DNA from: Lachnospiraceae bacterium
Lineage (GTDB): Bacteria; Bacillota; Clostridia; Lachnospirales; Lachnospiraceae
Direction: 5' to 3'
DNA: 57,656 nt
Assembly: GCA_017476765.1 (NCBI GenBank)
Contig: JAFUZE010000001.1
Span: forward strand, 1-57,656
Shown here: positions 24,533 through 33,448 of the stretch, in pieces
Numbering within the stretch: position 1 is the stretch's first letter
Layout: each line of letters begins with the position of its first letter
The notes under the pieces: generated by a model
What the model was told of the DNA's origin: nothing
What the model saw: only the letters and a program-made list of their open reading frames with translations
Database searches by the model: none
Position numbers and translations under genes: made by a program

Positions 24533-24967
24533 ATGGACGATTTGAACTCTATTCTCGATGATATGCAGAAGCTCTCCGAAGCCTGTCACAATATGGAAAG
24601 CAAGAACATCTATGTCGGGATTATCGGAAGTGCCGGATCAGAGGTAGTGAAAATCGCCCACGCCCACGAATATGGCGATGGCAAGTTACCGGAGCGTTCC
24701 TTTATCCGGGCGAGCTTCGATGCAGACCAAGCCAAACTGGACGACATTGTTACCGGCGAGGTAATGAAAGTGCTTGACGGAAAGACCTCCGCAGATGCGG
24801 CGGCAAACTCCATAGGTGCGCAGTCCGCTCAGTTGGTACAGAACTTTATCGACAGTAACAGGGTAAAGCCGCAGTCCGACTTTACCAAGAAAACGCAGCA
24901 CACAACGCTGTACGAGACCGGTACGCACATCCGCGACCGAATTGCTTACGAGGTGGTGAATACCTGA
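24533..24967 (+). CDS. Head-tail/tail-completion protein (HK97 gp10-like)
   Basis: The start is ATG 24533, 2 bases after the connector's stop. The 144-residue protein contains IYVGIIGSAGSEVVKIAHAH and EYGDGKLPERSFIRASFDAD, the characteristic HEYG..PERSF signature of phage virion-morphogenesis/gp10-like proteins that complete the tail end. It overlaps the next gene by one base. Confidence 0.82.
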   Translation: MDDLNSILDDMQKLSEACHNMESKNIYVGIIGSAGSEVVKIAHAHEYGDGKLPERSFIRASFDADQAKLDDIVTGEVMKVLDGKTSADAAANSIGAQSAQLVQNFIDSNRVKPQSDFTKKTQHTTLYETGTHIRDRIAYEVVNT

Positions 24968-25323
24968 TGCTATGGGCTACGCCGAAATTGCCAAGAACTT
25001 TATTACATCAGCTCTCCGTTATCAAACGGGACTTTGTACGCGACCCGAACAAAGGCGGTCAGTCAAGACCTGTCGATGTTGTGGTAGCAACTTTTTGGGG
25101 CGTGGTTCTGCCGTTGTCAAATAAGGACTGGCGGCAGCTCCCGGAGGGTTCTTTCACGGCTGACTCGCAGAAGCTCTACACCGATGATCCGGTGGAGATT
25201 GAGCCGGGGCAGATCATCAAAGATACCTATGACGGTCAGACCTATACCGTAAAGACGGAGCTATCGCACAATTCCATCCATCCGATGCACCGCTATATTG
25301 TAGAGGGGGTGGTTAAAAGATGA
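24967..25323 (+). CDS. Head-tail joining / stopper-like protein
   Basis: This 118-residue beta-rich protein with VVVATFWGVVLPLSNKDWRQ and GQIIKDTYDGQTYTVK sits where the stopper or closure protein of the neck is expected. The pattern (a beta barrel ending YTVK..) resembles head-closure proteins. Assignment rests mainly on position. Confidence 0.65.
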   Translation: MLWATPKLPRTLLHQLSVIKRDFVRDPNKGGQSRPVDVVVATFWGVVLPLSNKDWRQLPEGSFTADSQKLYTDDPVEIEPGQIIKDTYDGQTYTVKTELSHNSIHPMHRYIVEGVVKR

Positions 25324-25847
25324 CATTCGTGGAAGCGCGTAATGCAATCGTGGCTGGGCTTGAAGAGCATATCGGATGCCCTGTCGTGTTATCGGAGCAG
25401 ATTGCCGATGTACCGGATTTCCCATACTGCTATTACAGCGTCCTGTCAACGAGGTCAACAGACCATTCGTTCGGGCTTGAAGAAGCAAAGGACGGCGCAA
25501 AGATACGCTCGGAGGAAGTAAAAGCCACAATGTCTTTCACATTCTGCGGACAGAACCGCGAGCTGGAAGATGGCGGTTATATCTTCGGCGAAGATGAGGC
25601 ACTCGATTTGTCGGAGAAAGCTCACGGATTTTTTCTGCTTGATGCTCATAACATCAGTACGGACTCCGGGGACATCGTTATAAGCAGCGTTGGAACGGTA
25701 TCGAACAGATCCGGCTTCGTTGTAGAGGACACCATAAGGCGGTACGGCTTCGATATAGCATTTTCCTATGTGAGAGTTGACGAGAGAAGACGCCCGATAG
25801 TGCCAATAGCAAAAACAGGAAACCCCATTGGGGAACTAACCAAGTAA
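25320..25847 (+). CDS. Phage neck/tail terminator protein (LIC_12616-like)
   Basis: This 175-residue protein has VEARNAIVAGLEEHIGCPVV, then DFPYCYYSVLSTRSTDHSF, and the later helix DEALDLSEKAHGFFL and strand RYGFDIAFSYVRVDER. That pattern fits the neck-terminator family found just before tail sheath genes in myoviruses. It should cap the tail tube and sheath at the head-proximal end. ATGA overlap with the previous gene. Confidence 0.78.
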   Translation: MTFVEARNAIVAGLEEHIGCPVVLSEQIADVPDFPYCYYSVLSTRSTDHSFGLEEAKDGAKIRSEEVKATMSFTFCGQNRELEDGGYIFGEDEALDLSEKAHGFFLLDAHNISTDSGDIVISSVGTVSNRSGFVVEDTIRRYGFDIAFSYVRVDERRRPIVPIAKTGNPIGELTK

Positions 25848-25863
25848 AAAGGAGGAAAGCCAA

Positions 25864-27333
25864 ATGGCAAAAGATGTAATCGTCGTTGTGCAGCGTGACG
25901 CGCTGCCCTCGAACAAAGAAAGCCTCGACATTCTTCTTGTGTCTACTACGGGGGCTTATCCCGTCGGCACATATCGGGATGTCGAAAGTGTGGAAGCGGT
26001 ATTCGGCGATGACGGTCCCACACCTAATGCGAAGATCGTTCGTAAGGTAAAGACGCTCTTAAATCAGGGCAAGACTACCCTTGCGGACACTCTCATCAAC
26101 AAATTCAAGATCGTCGGATTTGCTACGCCGAGTTCAGCAGCCGCAGTTGCAGCCAAGTTCATCTGCACTTTCCCGGACGGGGATATGGAATATCCTCTCG
26201 AAAAGGACACAGGCATTTGGATCACAGTCGGCGGCAACAAGGAAGTGGTGCTTTCTGCTACCACTACCGCAAAGACGACAAAGTGGAGACAGGTCGCTGC
26301 ATTATTCGGCGGCAAGACATTCGAGTGGAACGGTCTTACCTACAACACCGCTACGGATGGCGTGGTAATCACGGCTACCGCTGCGGAGGCAGGAAAGGCT
26401 GACAGCATTCCTGCTGTTGTCGATGTGTACGCTGACGCAGAGTTTACACAGGAATGGCCGTCAGAGCACACCTGCGAGTTCATCAACGGATCTGATGCCG
26501 TTACCACCGGTGAGGCTCTTGTCAATGCGATCAAGACATTTCAGGCTGATGTGGACAATGACTGGTATCTGCTGATGACCGACAGAGATGATGACGACTG
26601 CGTTATCAATCTTGCGAAATTCGCAGAGGAAAGCGAGCCTACCGAGGCAGAGCTTGGCGCAGGTGTCGAGGATCACCGCAAGTTCTATATGGGGCAGACA
26701 GCCAACAAGGAATTTGCGACCCTGACAGCAAGGGCAGCGGTCATCTACACCGATCAGCTCAAAGAGGAAGCAGATGCGTCCTATGTGGGAAATGTCGGTC
26801 CATTCTATCCTTTAAGCGTCACATGGAAGTTCAAGAGACCTCAGAACGGAAATGCAACCACGACAGCACTTATTACCCTGCCCGACTTAAAGGAGCGTGA
26901 GCGTGATGTTCTTATCGAAAATCATGTCAATTTCCTCACAGAGGAATACAAACGCCAGTATGTCAAAGAGGGCGTGTGCTTGAACGGCGAGTTCATAGAT
27001 GTGGTTCTCGGAGGCGACTGGATCGCAAAGCGTATGCGTGACCTGCTCTATGATATCCTGCTCGAAAATCCCAATATCGACTATGACGATGCGGGCTTCG
27101 GGCTTGTCGGAACAGCAGTTGTTCAGGCACTTGCAGAAGCGACCGACCTCGGCATTATCGCAAGGGATAATGAGAGCAAATCCGGCATCTTCGAGGTTTC
27201 AATCCCGAAGTATTCGGAGAGCACCGAGGAACAGAGAGCAAACCGCGTGATGCCTGACATCCCGTGGGAAGCACGCCTCGCCGGTTCAATCCATCAGGTT
27301 AAATCTAAGGGTGTCCTTAGAGTATCGCTGTAA
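25864..27333 (+). CDS. Tail sheath protein (DUF3383)
   Basis: The 489-residue protein has the DUF3383 layout: an N-terminal VVVQRDALPSNKESLDILLV, a central inserted domain with DNDWYLLMTDRDDDD, a VTWKFKRPQNG strand and a C-terminal handshake part (RVMPDIPWEARLAGSIHQVK, then SKGVLRVSL). DUF3383 proteins are contractile sheaths. This makes the virion a myovirus with a contractile tail. The tail tube gene follows 14 bases later. Confidence 0.9.
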   Translation: MAKDVIVVVQRDALPSNKESLDILLVSTTGAYPVGTYRDVESVEAVFGDDGPTPNAKIVRKVKTLLNQGKTTLADTLINKFKIVGFATPSSAAAVAAKFICTFPDGDMEYPLEKDTGIWITVGGNKEVVLSATTTAKTTKWRQVAALFGGKTFEWNGLTYNTATDGVVITATAAEAGKADSIPAVVDVYADAEFTQEWPSEHTCEFINGSDAVTTGEALVNAIKTFQADVDNDWYLLMTDRDDDDCVINLAKFAEESEPTEAELGAGVEDHRKFYMGQTANKEFATLTARAAVIYTDQLKEEADASYVGNVGPFYPLSVTWKFKRPQNGNATTTALITLPDLKERERDVLIENHVNFLTEEYKRQYVKEGVCLNGEFIDVVLGGDWIAKRMRDLLYDILLENPNIDYDDAGFGLVGTAVVQALAEATDLGIIARDNESKSGIFEVSIPKYSESTEEQRANRVMPDIPWEARLAGSIHQVKSKGVLRVSL

Positions 27334-27347
27334 AGGAGGGATAAACA

Positions 27348-27740
27348 ATGTTACAGACTTACGATCCGAATAAGGTCAATGTCGCATTTAACAACCGCCA
27401 GCTCCGCATGTTCGGAGATAGCCTTTTCACTCTCGCCCGTGACGAGGCGAATGTGTCCCTGAAAAAGGGAGTAAAGGGTGACAGCACTTATGTTGTGAAT
27501 GCGAACAAGGCGGGCAAGCTCACCATCACTTTGCAGCAGGAGTCCCCTGATGTGGCGTGGTTGGAGCAGCAGGCTGAGAAGCTCACAAAGGGCAATCTCG
27601 CCATCACTGATGCCAACGACAGCGGAACGCTTTTCTTCGCACAGAATGTGATGATCGAGAAGCTGCCCGACCGTGCGAGGGCTAAGGATGCGGCTGATGT
27701 TTCCATCGTGTTCATCATTCCTGACATCCATATTTCCTGA
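27348..27740 (+). CDS. Tail tube protein (DUF3277-like)
   Basis: This 130-residue beta-rich protein directly follows the sheath. ITLQQESPDVAWLEQQAEKL and LFFAQNVMIEKLPDRARAKD match the DUF3277 tail-tube family, which forms the inner DNA conduit. Its stop codon TGA (27738-27740) is also the first three bases of the 279-bp duplicated element, an unusual junction. Confidence 0.88.
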   Translation: MLQTYDPNKVNVAFNNRQLRMFGDSLFTLARDEANVSLKKGVKGDSTYVVNANKAGKLTITLQQESPDVAWLEQQAEKLTKGNLAITDANDSGTLFFAQNVMIEKLPDRARAKDAADVSIVFIIPDIHIS

Positions 27741-28016
27741 AACATTCGGCGAAACAAGTCAAGTATTAGGCGCGAAAGTCGAACATTAGGCACGAAATTC
27801 AAGTCAATGTTTCAGCCGATTTGTTTCGTTGTTTCAGATAATGTTTCATAGATGTTTCAGGCATAGACCCCGATAAAATAAGGATTTATGCCCTATATGA
27901 AACATTGAAACATTTATTCCTATTAAATATAGAAATAGAGGAAATAGAGAACACCGTATAAATATATACTCTCTAAATCCTCGGATTTGCGCAATTATAC
28001 ACGCGCGCGTGCGCGA
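27738..28016. repeat. Duplicated 279-bp non-coding element, copy E1
   Basis: This matches 56830-57108 nearly end to end. It starts TGAAACATTCG on the stop of the tail tube gene. It carries two TTAGGC(A/G)CGAAA units, seven exact TGAAACA/TGTTTCA heptamers in both orientations, a paired TGAAACATTGAAACATTT, a conserved TATACTCTCTAAATCCTC and the palindrome ACGCGCGCGT. There is no ORF. It separates tail tube and tail chaperone genes, which are normally adjacent. It fills the 299-base gene-free gap here. Function unknown. Confidence 0.88.
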
Positions 28017-28039
28017 GAGAAAAATGGAGGGACAAATCA

Positions 28040-28315
28040 ATGGCAAGACAGACAAAGGTTATAGTAAACGGCACAGAGTTCTCATTGCAGAGCGTGACAT
28101 TCTCTTGGTACACCAACCTCACCGACCTCTATGTCAATCCGAACAATGGCAGGAAGAACACGGCGAAGTACGCCGACGCTCTTATCAAGGGGTGCGTAAC
28201 GGCTCCCGCCGAGGTCGCAAAAGCCGGTTTGAAATACTTTGATGAACAGGATGACCTTACTACTCCCGCAGAGTTGGTGAGAGCCATCGAAACCTTTCTT
28301 ACAAGCCGAGATTGA
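28040..28315 (+). CDS. Tail assembly chaperone (G-type product)
   Basis: This 91-residue protein has GGAGG upstream. It lies between tail tube and tape measure, the position of the tail assembly chaperone. It contains SVTFSWYTNLTDLYVNPNNG and ends ELVRAIETFLTSRD. A second reading frame continues as a coherent protein from within its last 35 bases to 28490 without a good start, as in the G/GT pair of many long-tailed phages. It should coat the tape measure during tail assembly. Confidence 0.8.
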   Translation: MARQTKVIVNGTEFSLQSVTFSWYTNLTDLYVNPNNGRKNTAKYADALIKGCVTAPAEVAKAGLKYFDEQDDLTTPAELVRAIETFLTSRD

Positions 28316-28490
28316 CCCGGCTGCCGCAAAGCGGAGAGCACAAAGAAATGAACGCTTTTGGCGTATGGTGTTCTGTAACGGAGGGATAAACTACACGGAA
28401 TTATGTGAAATGGATCTCTATGCCTTTGCAGAAGCCGAACAGGCGTGTCTGCTTTGGCAAAACGAATGGACTAAACAGAAAGGAGGATGA
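28281..28490 (+). CDS. Tail chaperone frameshift extension (T part)
   Basis: The +1 frame relative to the chaperone is open from 28281 to the TGA at 28488-28490. Past the chaperone stop it encodes a plausible domain: EIDPAAAKRRAQRNERFWRM, then GINYTELCEMDLYAFAEAEQ and ACLLWQNEW. The two frames overlap only in 28281-28315. TTT at 28295-28297 can re-pair as TTC at 28296-28298, a possible +1 slip. It lacks its own ATG with an RBS. Programmed frameshifting here is inferred from the conserved G/GT arrangement. Confidence 0.65.
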   Translation, partial: EPSKPFLQAEIDPAAAKRRAQRNERFWRMVFCNGGINYTELCEMDLYAFAEAEQACLLWQNEWTKQKGG

Positions 28491-28495
28491 CGGTT

Positions 28496-31375
28496 ATGCC
28501 GGATACAGCTCGCAGTCTGCAATACAACATAAATGTCAAGGCAGACACCGCGAATGCGGAGTCGAAACTGCAAAACCTTGTCAGCAATTATGGCAAGCTC
28601 GGCAGTCAGGCAGACAGCGTAGGCTCGGCGTTCCGCAAATCATTCCTTACCGGAATTGACAGCGGGAACACTTTCTCCTCCTCTCTAAAGTCCGGTGTCG
28701 GTGGAGCTTTTGAATACACCACCGGCAAGGCGGGCGACTTTAAGAATAATGTCGTCAGCAACATTCAAAATATCGGAAATGCCTTTGCGCATCCGATTGA
28801 CACGATTAAAAGCGGTCTCGGAAATGCAATCAAAAGCGCACAGGACAAATTTACCGATATGGCACGATCAGCCGAGAACGCGGCTGACGGGACAGAGGAT
28901 TTAGGCGATGCCTCGTCCGACGCACAAAAAGATGTGAAGAATGTCGGCGATGAGGCAGAGCATTCCGGTCACAAGTTTGAAACACTTGGGAACATAGCAA
29001 AGACAGCCGGAGCTGCAATCGGAATTGCGCTCGGAGCTGCTGTCGGAGCGGTAGGTGCTTTCGGGTATTCTGCCGTTCAGACCGGAATGGAGTTTGACTC
29101 GGCGATGTCGCAGGTTTCCGCAACGATGGGAATGACGACGGACGACATTGCCAACAATGTAGGAGGCGCGGGCGATACATTCGATGCCCTCCGTGACAAA
29201 GCGAAAGAAATGGGCGCGTCAACTAACTTCTCCGCGACCCAAGCTGCCGAGGGCTTAAATATCCTCGCAATGTCCGGCTACGATGCTACGCAGTCTATGG
29301 ATATGATCGAGGATGTCCTGCATCTCGCAGCGGCTGGCGGTATGGAGATGGCTGAAAGTGCGGACTACATCGCAGGTTCGATGAAAGGTTTCAACGATGA
29401 GACCAAAGACTCCGCATATTACGCCGATCTTATGGCAAAAGGCGCGACCCTTGCAAATACATCTGTTGCCGAATTAGGACAGGCAATGTCCGGCGGGGCT
29501 GCTACTGCTGCCGCATACGGACAGTCCGCAGACGGCATGACACTCTCCCTCCTACGACTTGCCGAGCAGGGAATGGCGGGAAGTGCCGCATCGACCGCTC
29601 TTAATGCGGCGATGAAAGACCTATATACCCCGTCCGAACAGGCGGCTGGCGCATTAAAAGAATTAGGCGTAGCCATCTATGACGAACAGGGAAATGCGAG
29701 GGAGTTCAATACGGTCGTGAACGAACTCGATGCCGCTCTATCAGGAATGAGCGACGAACAGGCGAACGCCTACAAGTCCACGATATTCCAAATTCAGGGC
29801 TTGCAGGCATTCAACAAAATGACCGTAACCTCAACCGAGAAACAGGAAGAATGGGCTGAGGCACTTGCAAACGCATCGGGCGAAGCTGCGAACCAGTACG
29901 ACACGATGACGGATAACCTGCAAGGCGACATTGACATTTGGAACAGCGCACTCGATGGCTTTAAGATAGCCCTCTCGGATGAGCTGACTCCAACCATAAG
30001 AGAGTTCGTGCAGTTTGGCTCTGATAGTCTCGGAAAGTTGACAGAGGCTTTCGAGGTGGGAGGCATCGAGGGAGCTATGGGCGCTCTCGGAGAGATCCTC
30101 TCTGACGGTCTCGATATGGTCGTACAGACTTTGCCGGGAATGGTTGATGCAGGAATGCAGCTCATCGGAGCACTCGGACAGGGAATTATTGATAACCTGC
30201 CGACAATCTTGAATGCCGCGATGGATATTATCAGCAGCCTCGGACAGGGCATCCTCGACAACCTGCCGATGATCCTGACCGCTGCGATTACGATAATCAC
30301 CACGCTGGCTACCGGTCTTGGAGAGGCTTTGCCGGAATTGATACCGGCTGTTATTGATACCATCCTTACGATGGTGGAAACGCTCATTGAAAACTTACCG
30401 CTCATTATAGATGCGGGAATGTCGCTGCTCGGTGGTCTCATTGAGGGCATCACTACGGCGATCCCTATGCTTGTGGAACGGCTGCCTGAAATCATAATGT
30501 CCATCCTGAATTATTTCACGGAAAACGGACCGCTGATTTTACAGCAGGGAATGGAAATGCTAATGCAGCTCGGAATGGGCATCATAAACGCCATTCCTCA
30601 GCTCGTGTCACAGCTTCCGGCGATTATTACGGGAATTATCGACTTCATCACAACAAACCTCCCGGCAATCGTGGAGATGGGTGTAAATCTCATTGTCCAG
30701 CTCGCAGTCGGGCTTGTTCAAGCAATCCCGCAGCTCGTGGCATCGCTGCCACAGATTATAACCGCAATTGTTCAAGGCTTCGCACAAGTGCCGGAAATGA
30801 TGCTCGACATCGGAAAGAACATCGTGGAGGGCGTTTGGAACGGTATCTCACAGATGGGGCAATGGATCATGGATAAAGTCAGCGGTTTCTTCGGCGGCAT
30901 CGTGGATGGCGTGAAAGGACTACTCGGCATCCACTCTCCATCGACTGTATTTGCTGGTATTGGTGACAATATGGCAGCAGGTGTCGGAGTCGGATTTGAA
31001 CAGACGATGGGATCTGTCGCTAAAGACATCGAGGGCGCAATTCCAACTGACATTGATGTACCTGCCCCGAATGTCGAAGACGCATCATATTCCGTTAATC
31101 CGGTCGTCGGAGAGTTCAATCCTCCTGATGTGAGTATGCCAGTTGGAATGCAGAGTGCTCCGGCAGTCGGTGAAGCTCCGGCGGCAGAGACCGTCGAGCA
31201 GACCTCCTCTTCATCCTTTGCACCGGTCATCAATATTATGGTATCGGGAAATGTAGATGAGGAAACGACCGAGAACCTTAGCGAGTCACTCCGTAACACG
31301 GTAAGAGAGCTGTTTGATGAGTTCAGGCAGCAGGAGCTTGAACAGCAGTCGCTGAAAAATGCGTATGCGTTCTGA
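28496..31375 (+). CDS. Tail tape measure protein (959 aa)
   Basis: ATG 28496 has AAAGGAGG 8 bases upstream and is preferred over ATG 28487. A coiled N-terminus precedes a TP901-type tape measure domain (MEFDSAMSQVSATMGMTTDD, STNFSATQAAEGLNILAMSG). Residues ~540-780 are repeated hydrophobic helices (GQGIIDNLPTILNAAMDIIS and variants) that can span membranes during DNA ejection. Near the C-terminus HSPSTVFAGIGDNMAAGVGV is the usual processing-like motif. Length sets tail length; ~960 residues suggests a tail of roughly 140 nm by the usual 0.15 nm per residue rule. Confidence 0.93.
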   Translation: MPDTARSLQYNINVKADTANAESKLQNLVSNYGKLGSQADSVGSAFRKSFLTGIDSGNTFSSSLKSGVGGAFEYTTGKAGDFKNNVVSNIQNIGNAFAHPIDTIKSGLGNAIKSAQDKFTDMARSAENAADGTEDLGDASSDAQKDVKNVGDEAEHSGHKFETLGNIAKTAGAAIGIALGAAVGAVGAFGYSAVQTGMEFDSAMSQVSATMGMTTDDIANNVGGAGDTFDALRDKAKEMGASTNFSATQAAEGLNILAMSGYDATQSMDMIEDVLHLAAAGGMEMAESADYIAGSMKGFNDETKDSAYYADLMAKGATLANTSVAELGQAMSGGAATAAAYGQSADGMTLSLLRLAEQGMAGSAASTALNAAMKDLYTPSEQAAGALKELGVAIYDEQGNAREFNTVVNELDAALSGMSDEQANAYKSTIFQIQGLQAFNKMTVTSTEKQEEWAEALANASGEAANQYDTMTDNLQGDIDIWNSALDGFKIALSDELTPTIREFVQFGSDSLGKLTEAFEVGGIEGAMGALGEILSDGLDMVVQTLPGMVDAGMQLIGALGQGIIDNLPTILNAAMDIISSLGQGILDNLPMILTAAITIITTLATGLGEALPELIPAVIDTILTMVETLIENLPLIIDAGMSLLGGLIEGITTAIPMLVERLPEIIMSILNYFTENGPLILQQGMEMLMQLGMGIINAIPQLVSQLPAIITGIIDFITTNLPAIVEMGVNLIVQLAVGLVQAIPQLVASLPQIITAIVQGFAQVPEMMLDIGKNIVEGVWNGISQMGQWIMDKVSGFFGGIVDGVKGLLGIHSPSTVFAGIGDNMAAGVGVGFEQTMGSVAKDIEGAIPTDIDVPAPNVEDASYSVNPVVGEFNPPDVSMPVGMQSAPAVGEAPAAETVEQTSSSSFAPVINIMVSGNVDEETTENLSESLRNTVRELFDEFRQQELEQQSLKNAYAF

Positions 31376-31387
31376 TAGGAGGCAGCT

Positions 31388-31975
31388 ATGGCTTATACAT
31401 TAAAAGGCAGAAAAGGCGGTACGGTGCGGTTCACGCCGATGCAGGACGGCATCGTGGATAAGGAAACAGAGAGTTACAGCAGCTCCGTAACCTCGAATGC
31501 TATCGAAAACGGGTCGGACTTAAACGACCATGTGAAGAACGAGGCAGGAACCTTTGCCATCTCCGGTGTGATCGTGGGAGGCGAAGCGGCAATAAACGCT
31601 CTCAAAAAGATGCGCGACAGCCGTGACATCATAACCTACACGGGCAAGACCCGGATAAACAACCTCGTATTTACCGGACTGAAATTTGATTATTCATCGA
31701 AGAACAGAGACGGTGCGACATTCACAGCAAACTTCAAGCGTGTACAGCTTGTGAGTGCCGGAGAAAAGGCAACGGGACAGTCAATGACAGGAATGGACTC
31801 CGGCAAGAGCTCGAACAAACAGCTCGCTGTGACAATGAACGCAGGGCTTGTAGTTCTCGCTTCTCAGTCCGTGAGTGCGGCGAGCCTTGCTAAATTGATG
31901 GCAGCATATGGCTTTTCGAGCAGTTCTGCTCCGCTTGTGAGACTGACCGGCGGCTATGCAGGACTCTCAGATTAG
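31388..31975 (+). CDS. Dit-like distal tail/baseplate protein
   Basis: This 195-residue protein begins with KGRKGGTVRFTPMQDGIVDK. It contains NEAGTFAISGVIVGGEAAIN, RDIITYTGKTRINNLVFTGL and SSKNRDGATFTANFKRVQLV, the layout of the Dit-like N-terminal domain found in contractile-tail baseplates. The C-terminal ~60 residues are Ser/Ala-rich. It follows the tape measure, as expected for the hub ring. Confidence 0.8.
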   Translation: MAYTLKGRKGGTVRFTPMQDGIVDKETESYSSSVTSNAIENGSDLNDHVKNEAGTFAISGVIVGGEAAINALKKMRDSRDIITYTGKTRINNLVFTGLKFDYSSKNRDGATFTANFKRVQLVSAGEKATGQSMTGMDSGKSSNKQLAVTMNAGLVVLASQSVSAASLAKLMAAYGFSSSSAPLVRLTGGYAGLSD

Positions 31976-31986
31976 GAGGTGCGCCT

Positions 31987-32343
31987 ATGGCACTTACACT
32001 AATAGATTTGGATGCCGAGGCGAATTACATCGACATCGACGCATCAAAAGTACCTTACCAATTCAGCGTGAAGCTGGTGGATAAAACCTACACATTCGCT
32101 GTCAAATACAACGACGAGGGGAAATTCTTCACGATTGACCTTTACGACTCCGAGGGCGAGCCTCTTGCTTTCGGAGAGCCGGTCAGATATGGCAGAGCCC
32201 TATTCAATGTTGTGGAGGATGAAAGGTTTCCGATCCCGGTCATAATACCCACCTGCATCACGGACGACGGCATTTCGGAAGTCACGGCTGAGAACTTCGG
32301 TAAAGAAGTAAAACTGTATGTGTATGACAGGCAGGTGAGTTAA
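31987..32343 (+). CDS. Baseplate protein (DUF6983-like)
   Basis: This 118-residue beta-rich protein has FSVKLVDKTYTFAVKYNDEG and PLAFGEPVRYGRALFNVVED. It sits between the Dit-like and hub proteins. Homologous small plug-like baseplate proteins (DUF6983 type) occupy the same slot in other Firmicutes myophages. Family named from pattern memory, so moderate certainty. Confidence 0.65.
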   Translation: MALTLIDLDAEANYIDIDASKVPYQFSVKLVDKTYTFAVKYNDEGKFFTIDLYDSEGEPLAFGEPVRYGRALFNVVEDERFPIPVIIPTCITDDGISEVTAENFGKEVKLYVYDRQVS

Positions 32344-33444
32344 ATGGCGTTTTGGATCAGAGATGCAAACCTGACGATAGGCAAAAAGAAATACTACCTC
32401 GGAGGGCTTGATTTCACATTCGAGATACCATTCGAGGACACCGACGAGCCTCCGGTTGCTACTCTCACGGTAAAGAACCTGTCAGAGAACAGCCGGGCAG
32501 AGATCAAGAAGAATGAGACGATCATCTTGAATGCCGGATATGAGGGCGATGTAGGCTGCATTCTTCTCGGCAAGGTAGTCGGATTAAAGCATAAACAGTC
32601 CGGTGTTGACTGGACGACGACAATAACGGTTCAGCCCTGTGCAGATCAGATACTGAACCAAAAGATAAACAAGACCTACAAAGCCAAGACTACGGCAAAG
32701 ACAATTGTAAAAGACCTGCTGAATATCTTCGGTGTGGAAGTAGGCAAATGTGAGCTGACCGTAAACAAGACATATTCCCGCGGCAGAGTCTGCAAAGGTA
32801 AGCTCCTGCAAGTCCTGACAGAGATTGTGGTAAGCGAGTGCAACAGCAAACTTATCATCCGGGACACCGGGCAGATATATGTAATCAAAGACGGCGACGG
32901 CATTGACAACAGCGTCATCCTGAATACGAGATCGGGACTTCTGCGAGCCGATGAAGAACAGGAAGTCATTCCGGTGGAGTCGAAGTCCAACTCGACAAAG
33001 ACCGGGGAAGACAGAGATGACGAAGATCTGAAATCGAGGGCTTGCCTGTTGAACTATCGTATCGCCGCGGCAGAGATAGTGAAGATTAAGTCCGATGACC
33101 TGAATGGGACTTTCATCGTGAAGAAAGGCTCGCACAAAGGCGGTAACACGGGCGACTGGAAAACGACAATGGAATTAAAGCCATATACCCAGCCCGCAAA
33201 GAAGAACGCCAAGAAAACGGCGGTGTCTGCTGCCATAACAGGAGCTGTGAGCCGGGAAACGCTCCGTTTCGGGTCAAGAGGAAATGCGGTAAAGACCTTG
33301 CAAGAAACACTCGGAGGACTTACGGTGGACGGTATTTTCGGACAGGAAACAAGAGCCGCCGTCAAAGAGTTCCAAGAAGCTAATGGGCTTACGGTGGACG
33401 GCATTGTCGGGCCGCAGACATGGAACGCATTATTAGGAGGATGA
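32344..33444 (+). CDS. Baseplate hub protein with C-terminal peptidoglycan-binding domain
   Basis: The 366-residue protein has a gpD/XkdQ-type hub N-terminus (FTFEIPFEDTDEPPVATLTV, KAKTTAKTIVKDLLNIFGVE). The last ~70 residues are a PG_binding_1 domain (LRFGSRGNAVKTLQETLGGL, TVDGIFGQETRAAVKEFQEA). The hub fits onto the tube end; the added domain probably docks the tail tip onto cell wall during penetration. The fusion is somewhat unusual, because wall-binding is often on a separate protein. Confidence 0.85.
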   Translation: MAFWIRDANLTIGKKKYYLGGLDFTFEIPFEDTDEPPVATLTVKNLSENSRAEIKKNETIILNAGYEGDVGCILLGKVVGLKHKQSGVDWTTTITVQPCADQILNQKINKTYKAKTTAKTIVKDLLNIFGVEVGKCELTVNKTYSRGRVCKGKLLQVLTEIVVSECNSKLIIRDTGQIYVIKDGDGIDNSVILNTRSGLLRADEEQEVIPVESKSNSTKTGEDRDDEDLKSRACLLNYRIAAAEIVKIKSDDLNGTFIVKKGSHKGGNTGDWKTTMELKPYTQPAKKNAKKTAVSAAITGAVSRETLRFGSRGNAVKTLQETLGGLTVDGIFGQETRAAVKEFQEANGLTVDGIVGPQTWNALLGG

Positions 33445-33448
33445 TGAT

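Noticed and set aside
27738-28016. CRISPR array from the repeated TGAAACA/TGTTTCA heptamers
   Set aside because: Repeats are only 7 bases, occur in both orientations, have irregular spacing and no cas genes nearby.
28316-28412. The -1 frame after the tail chaperone as the extension
   Set aside because: It stays open only to a TAA at about 28397 and gives a low-quality, basic sequence, whereas the +1 frame encodes a coherent chaperone-like domain.
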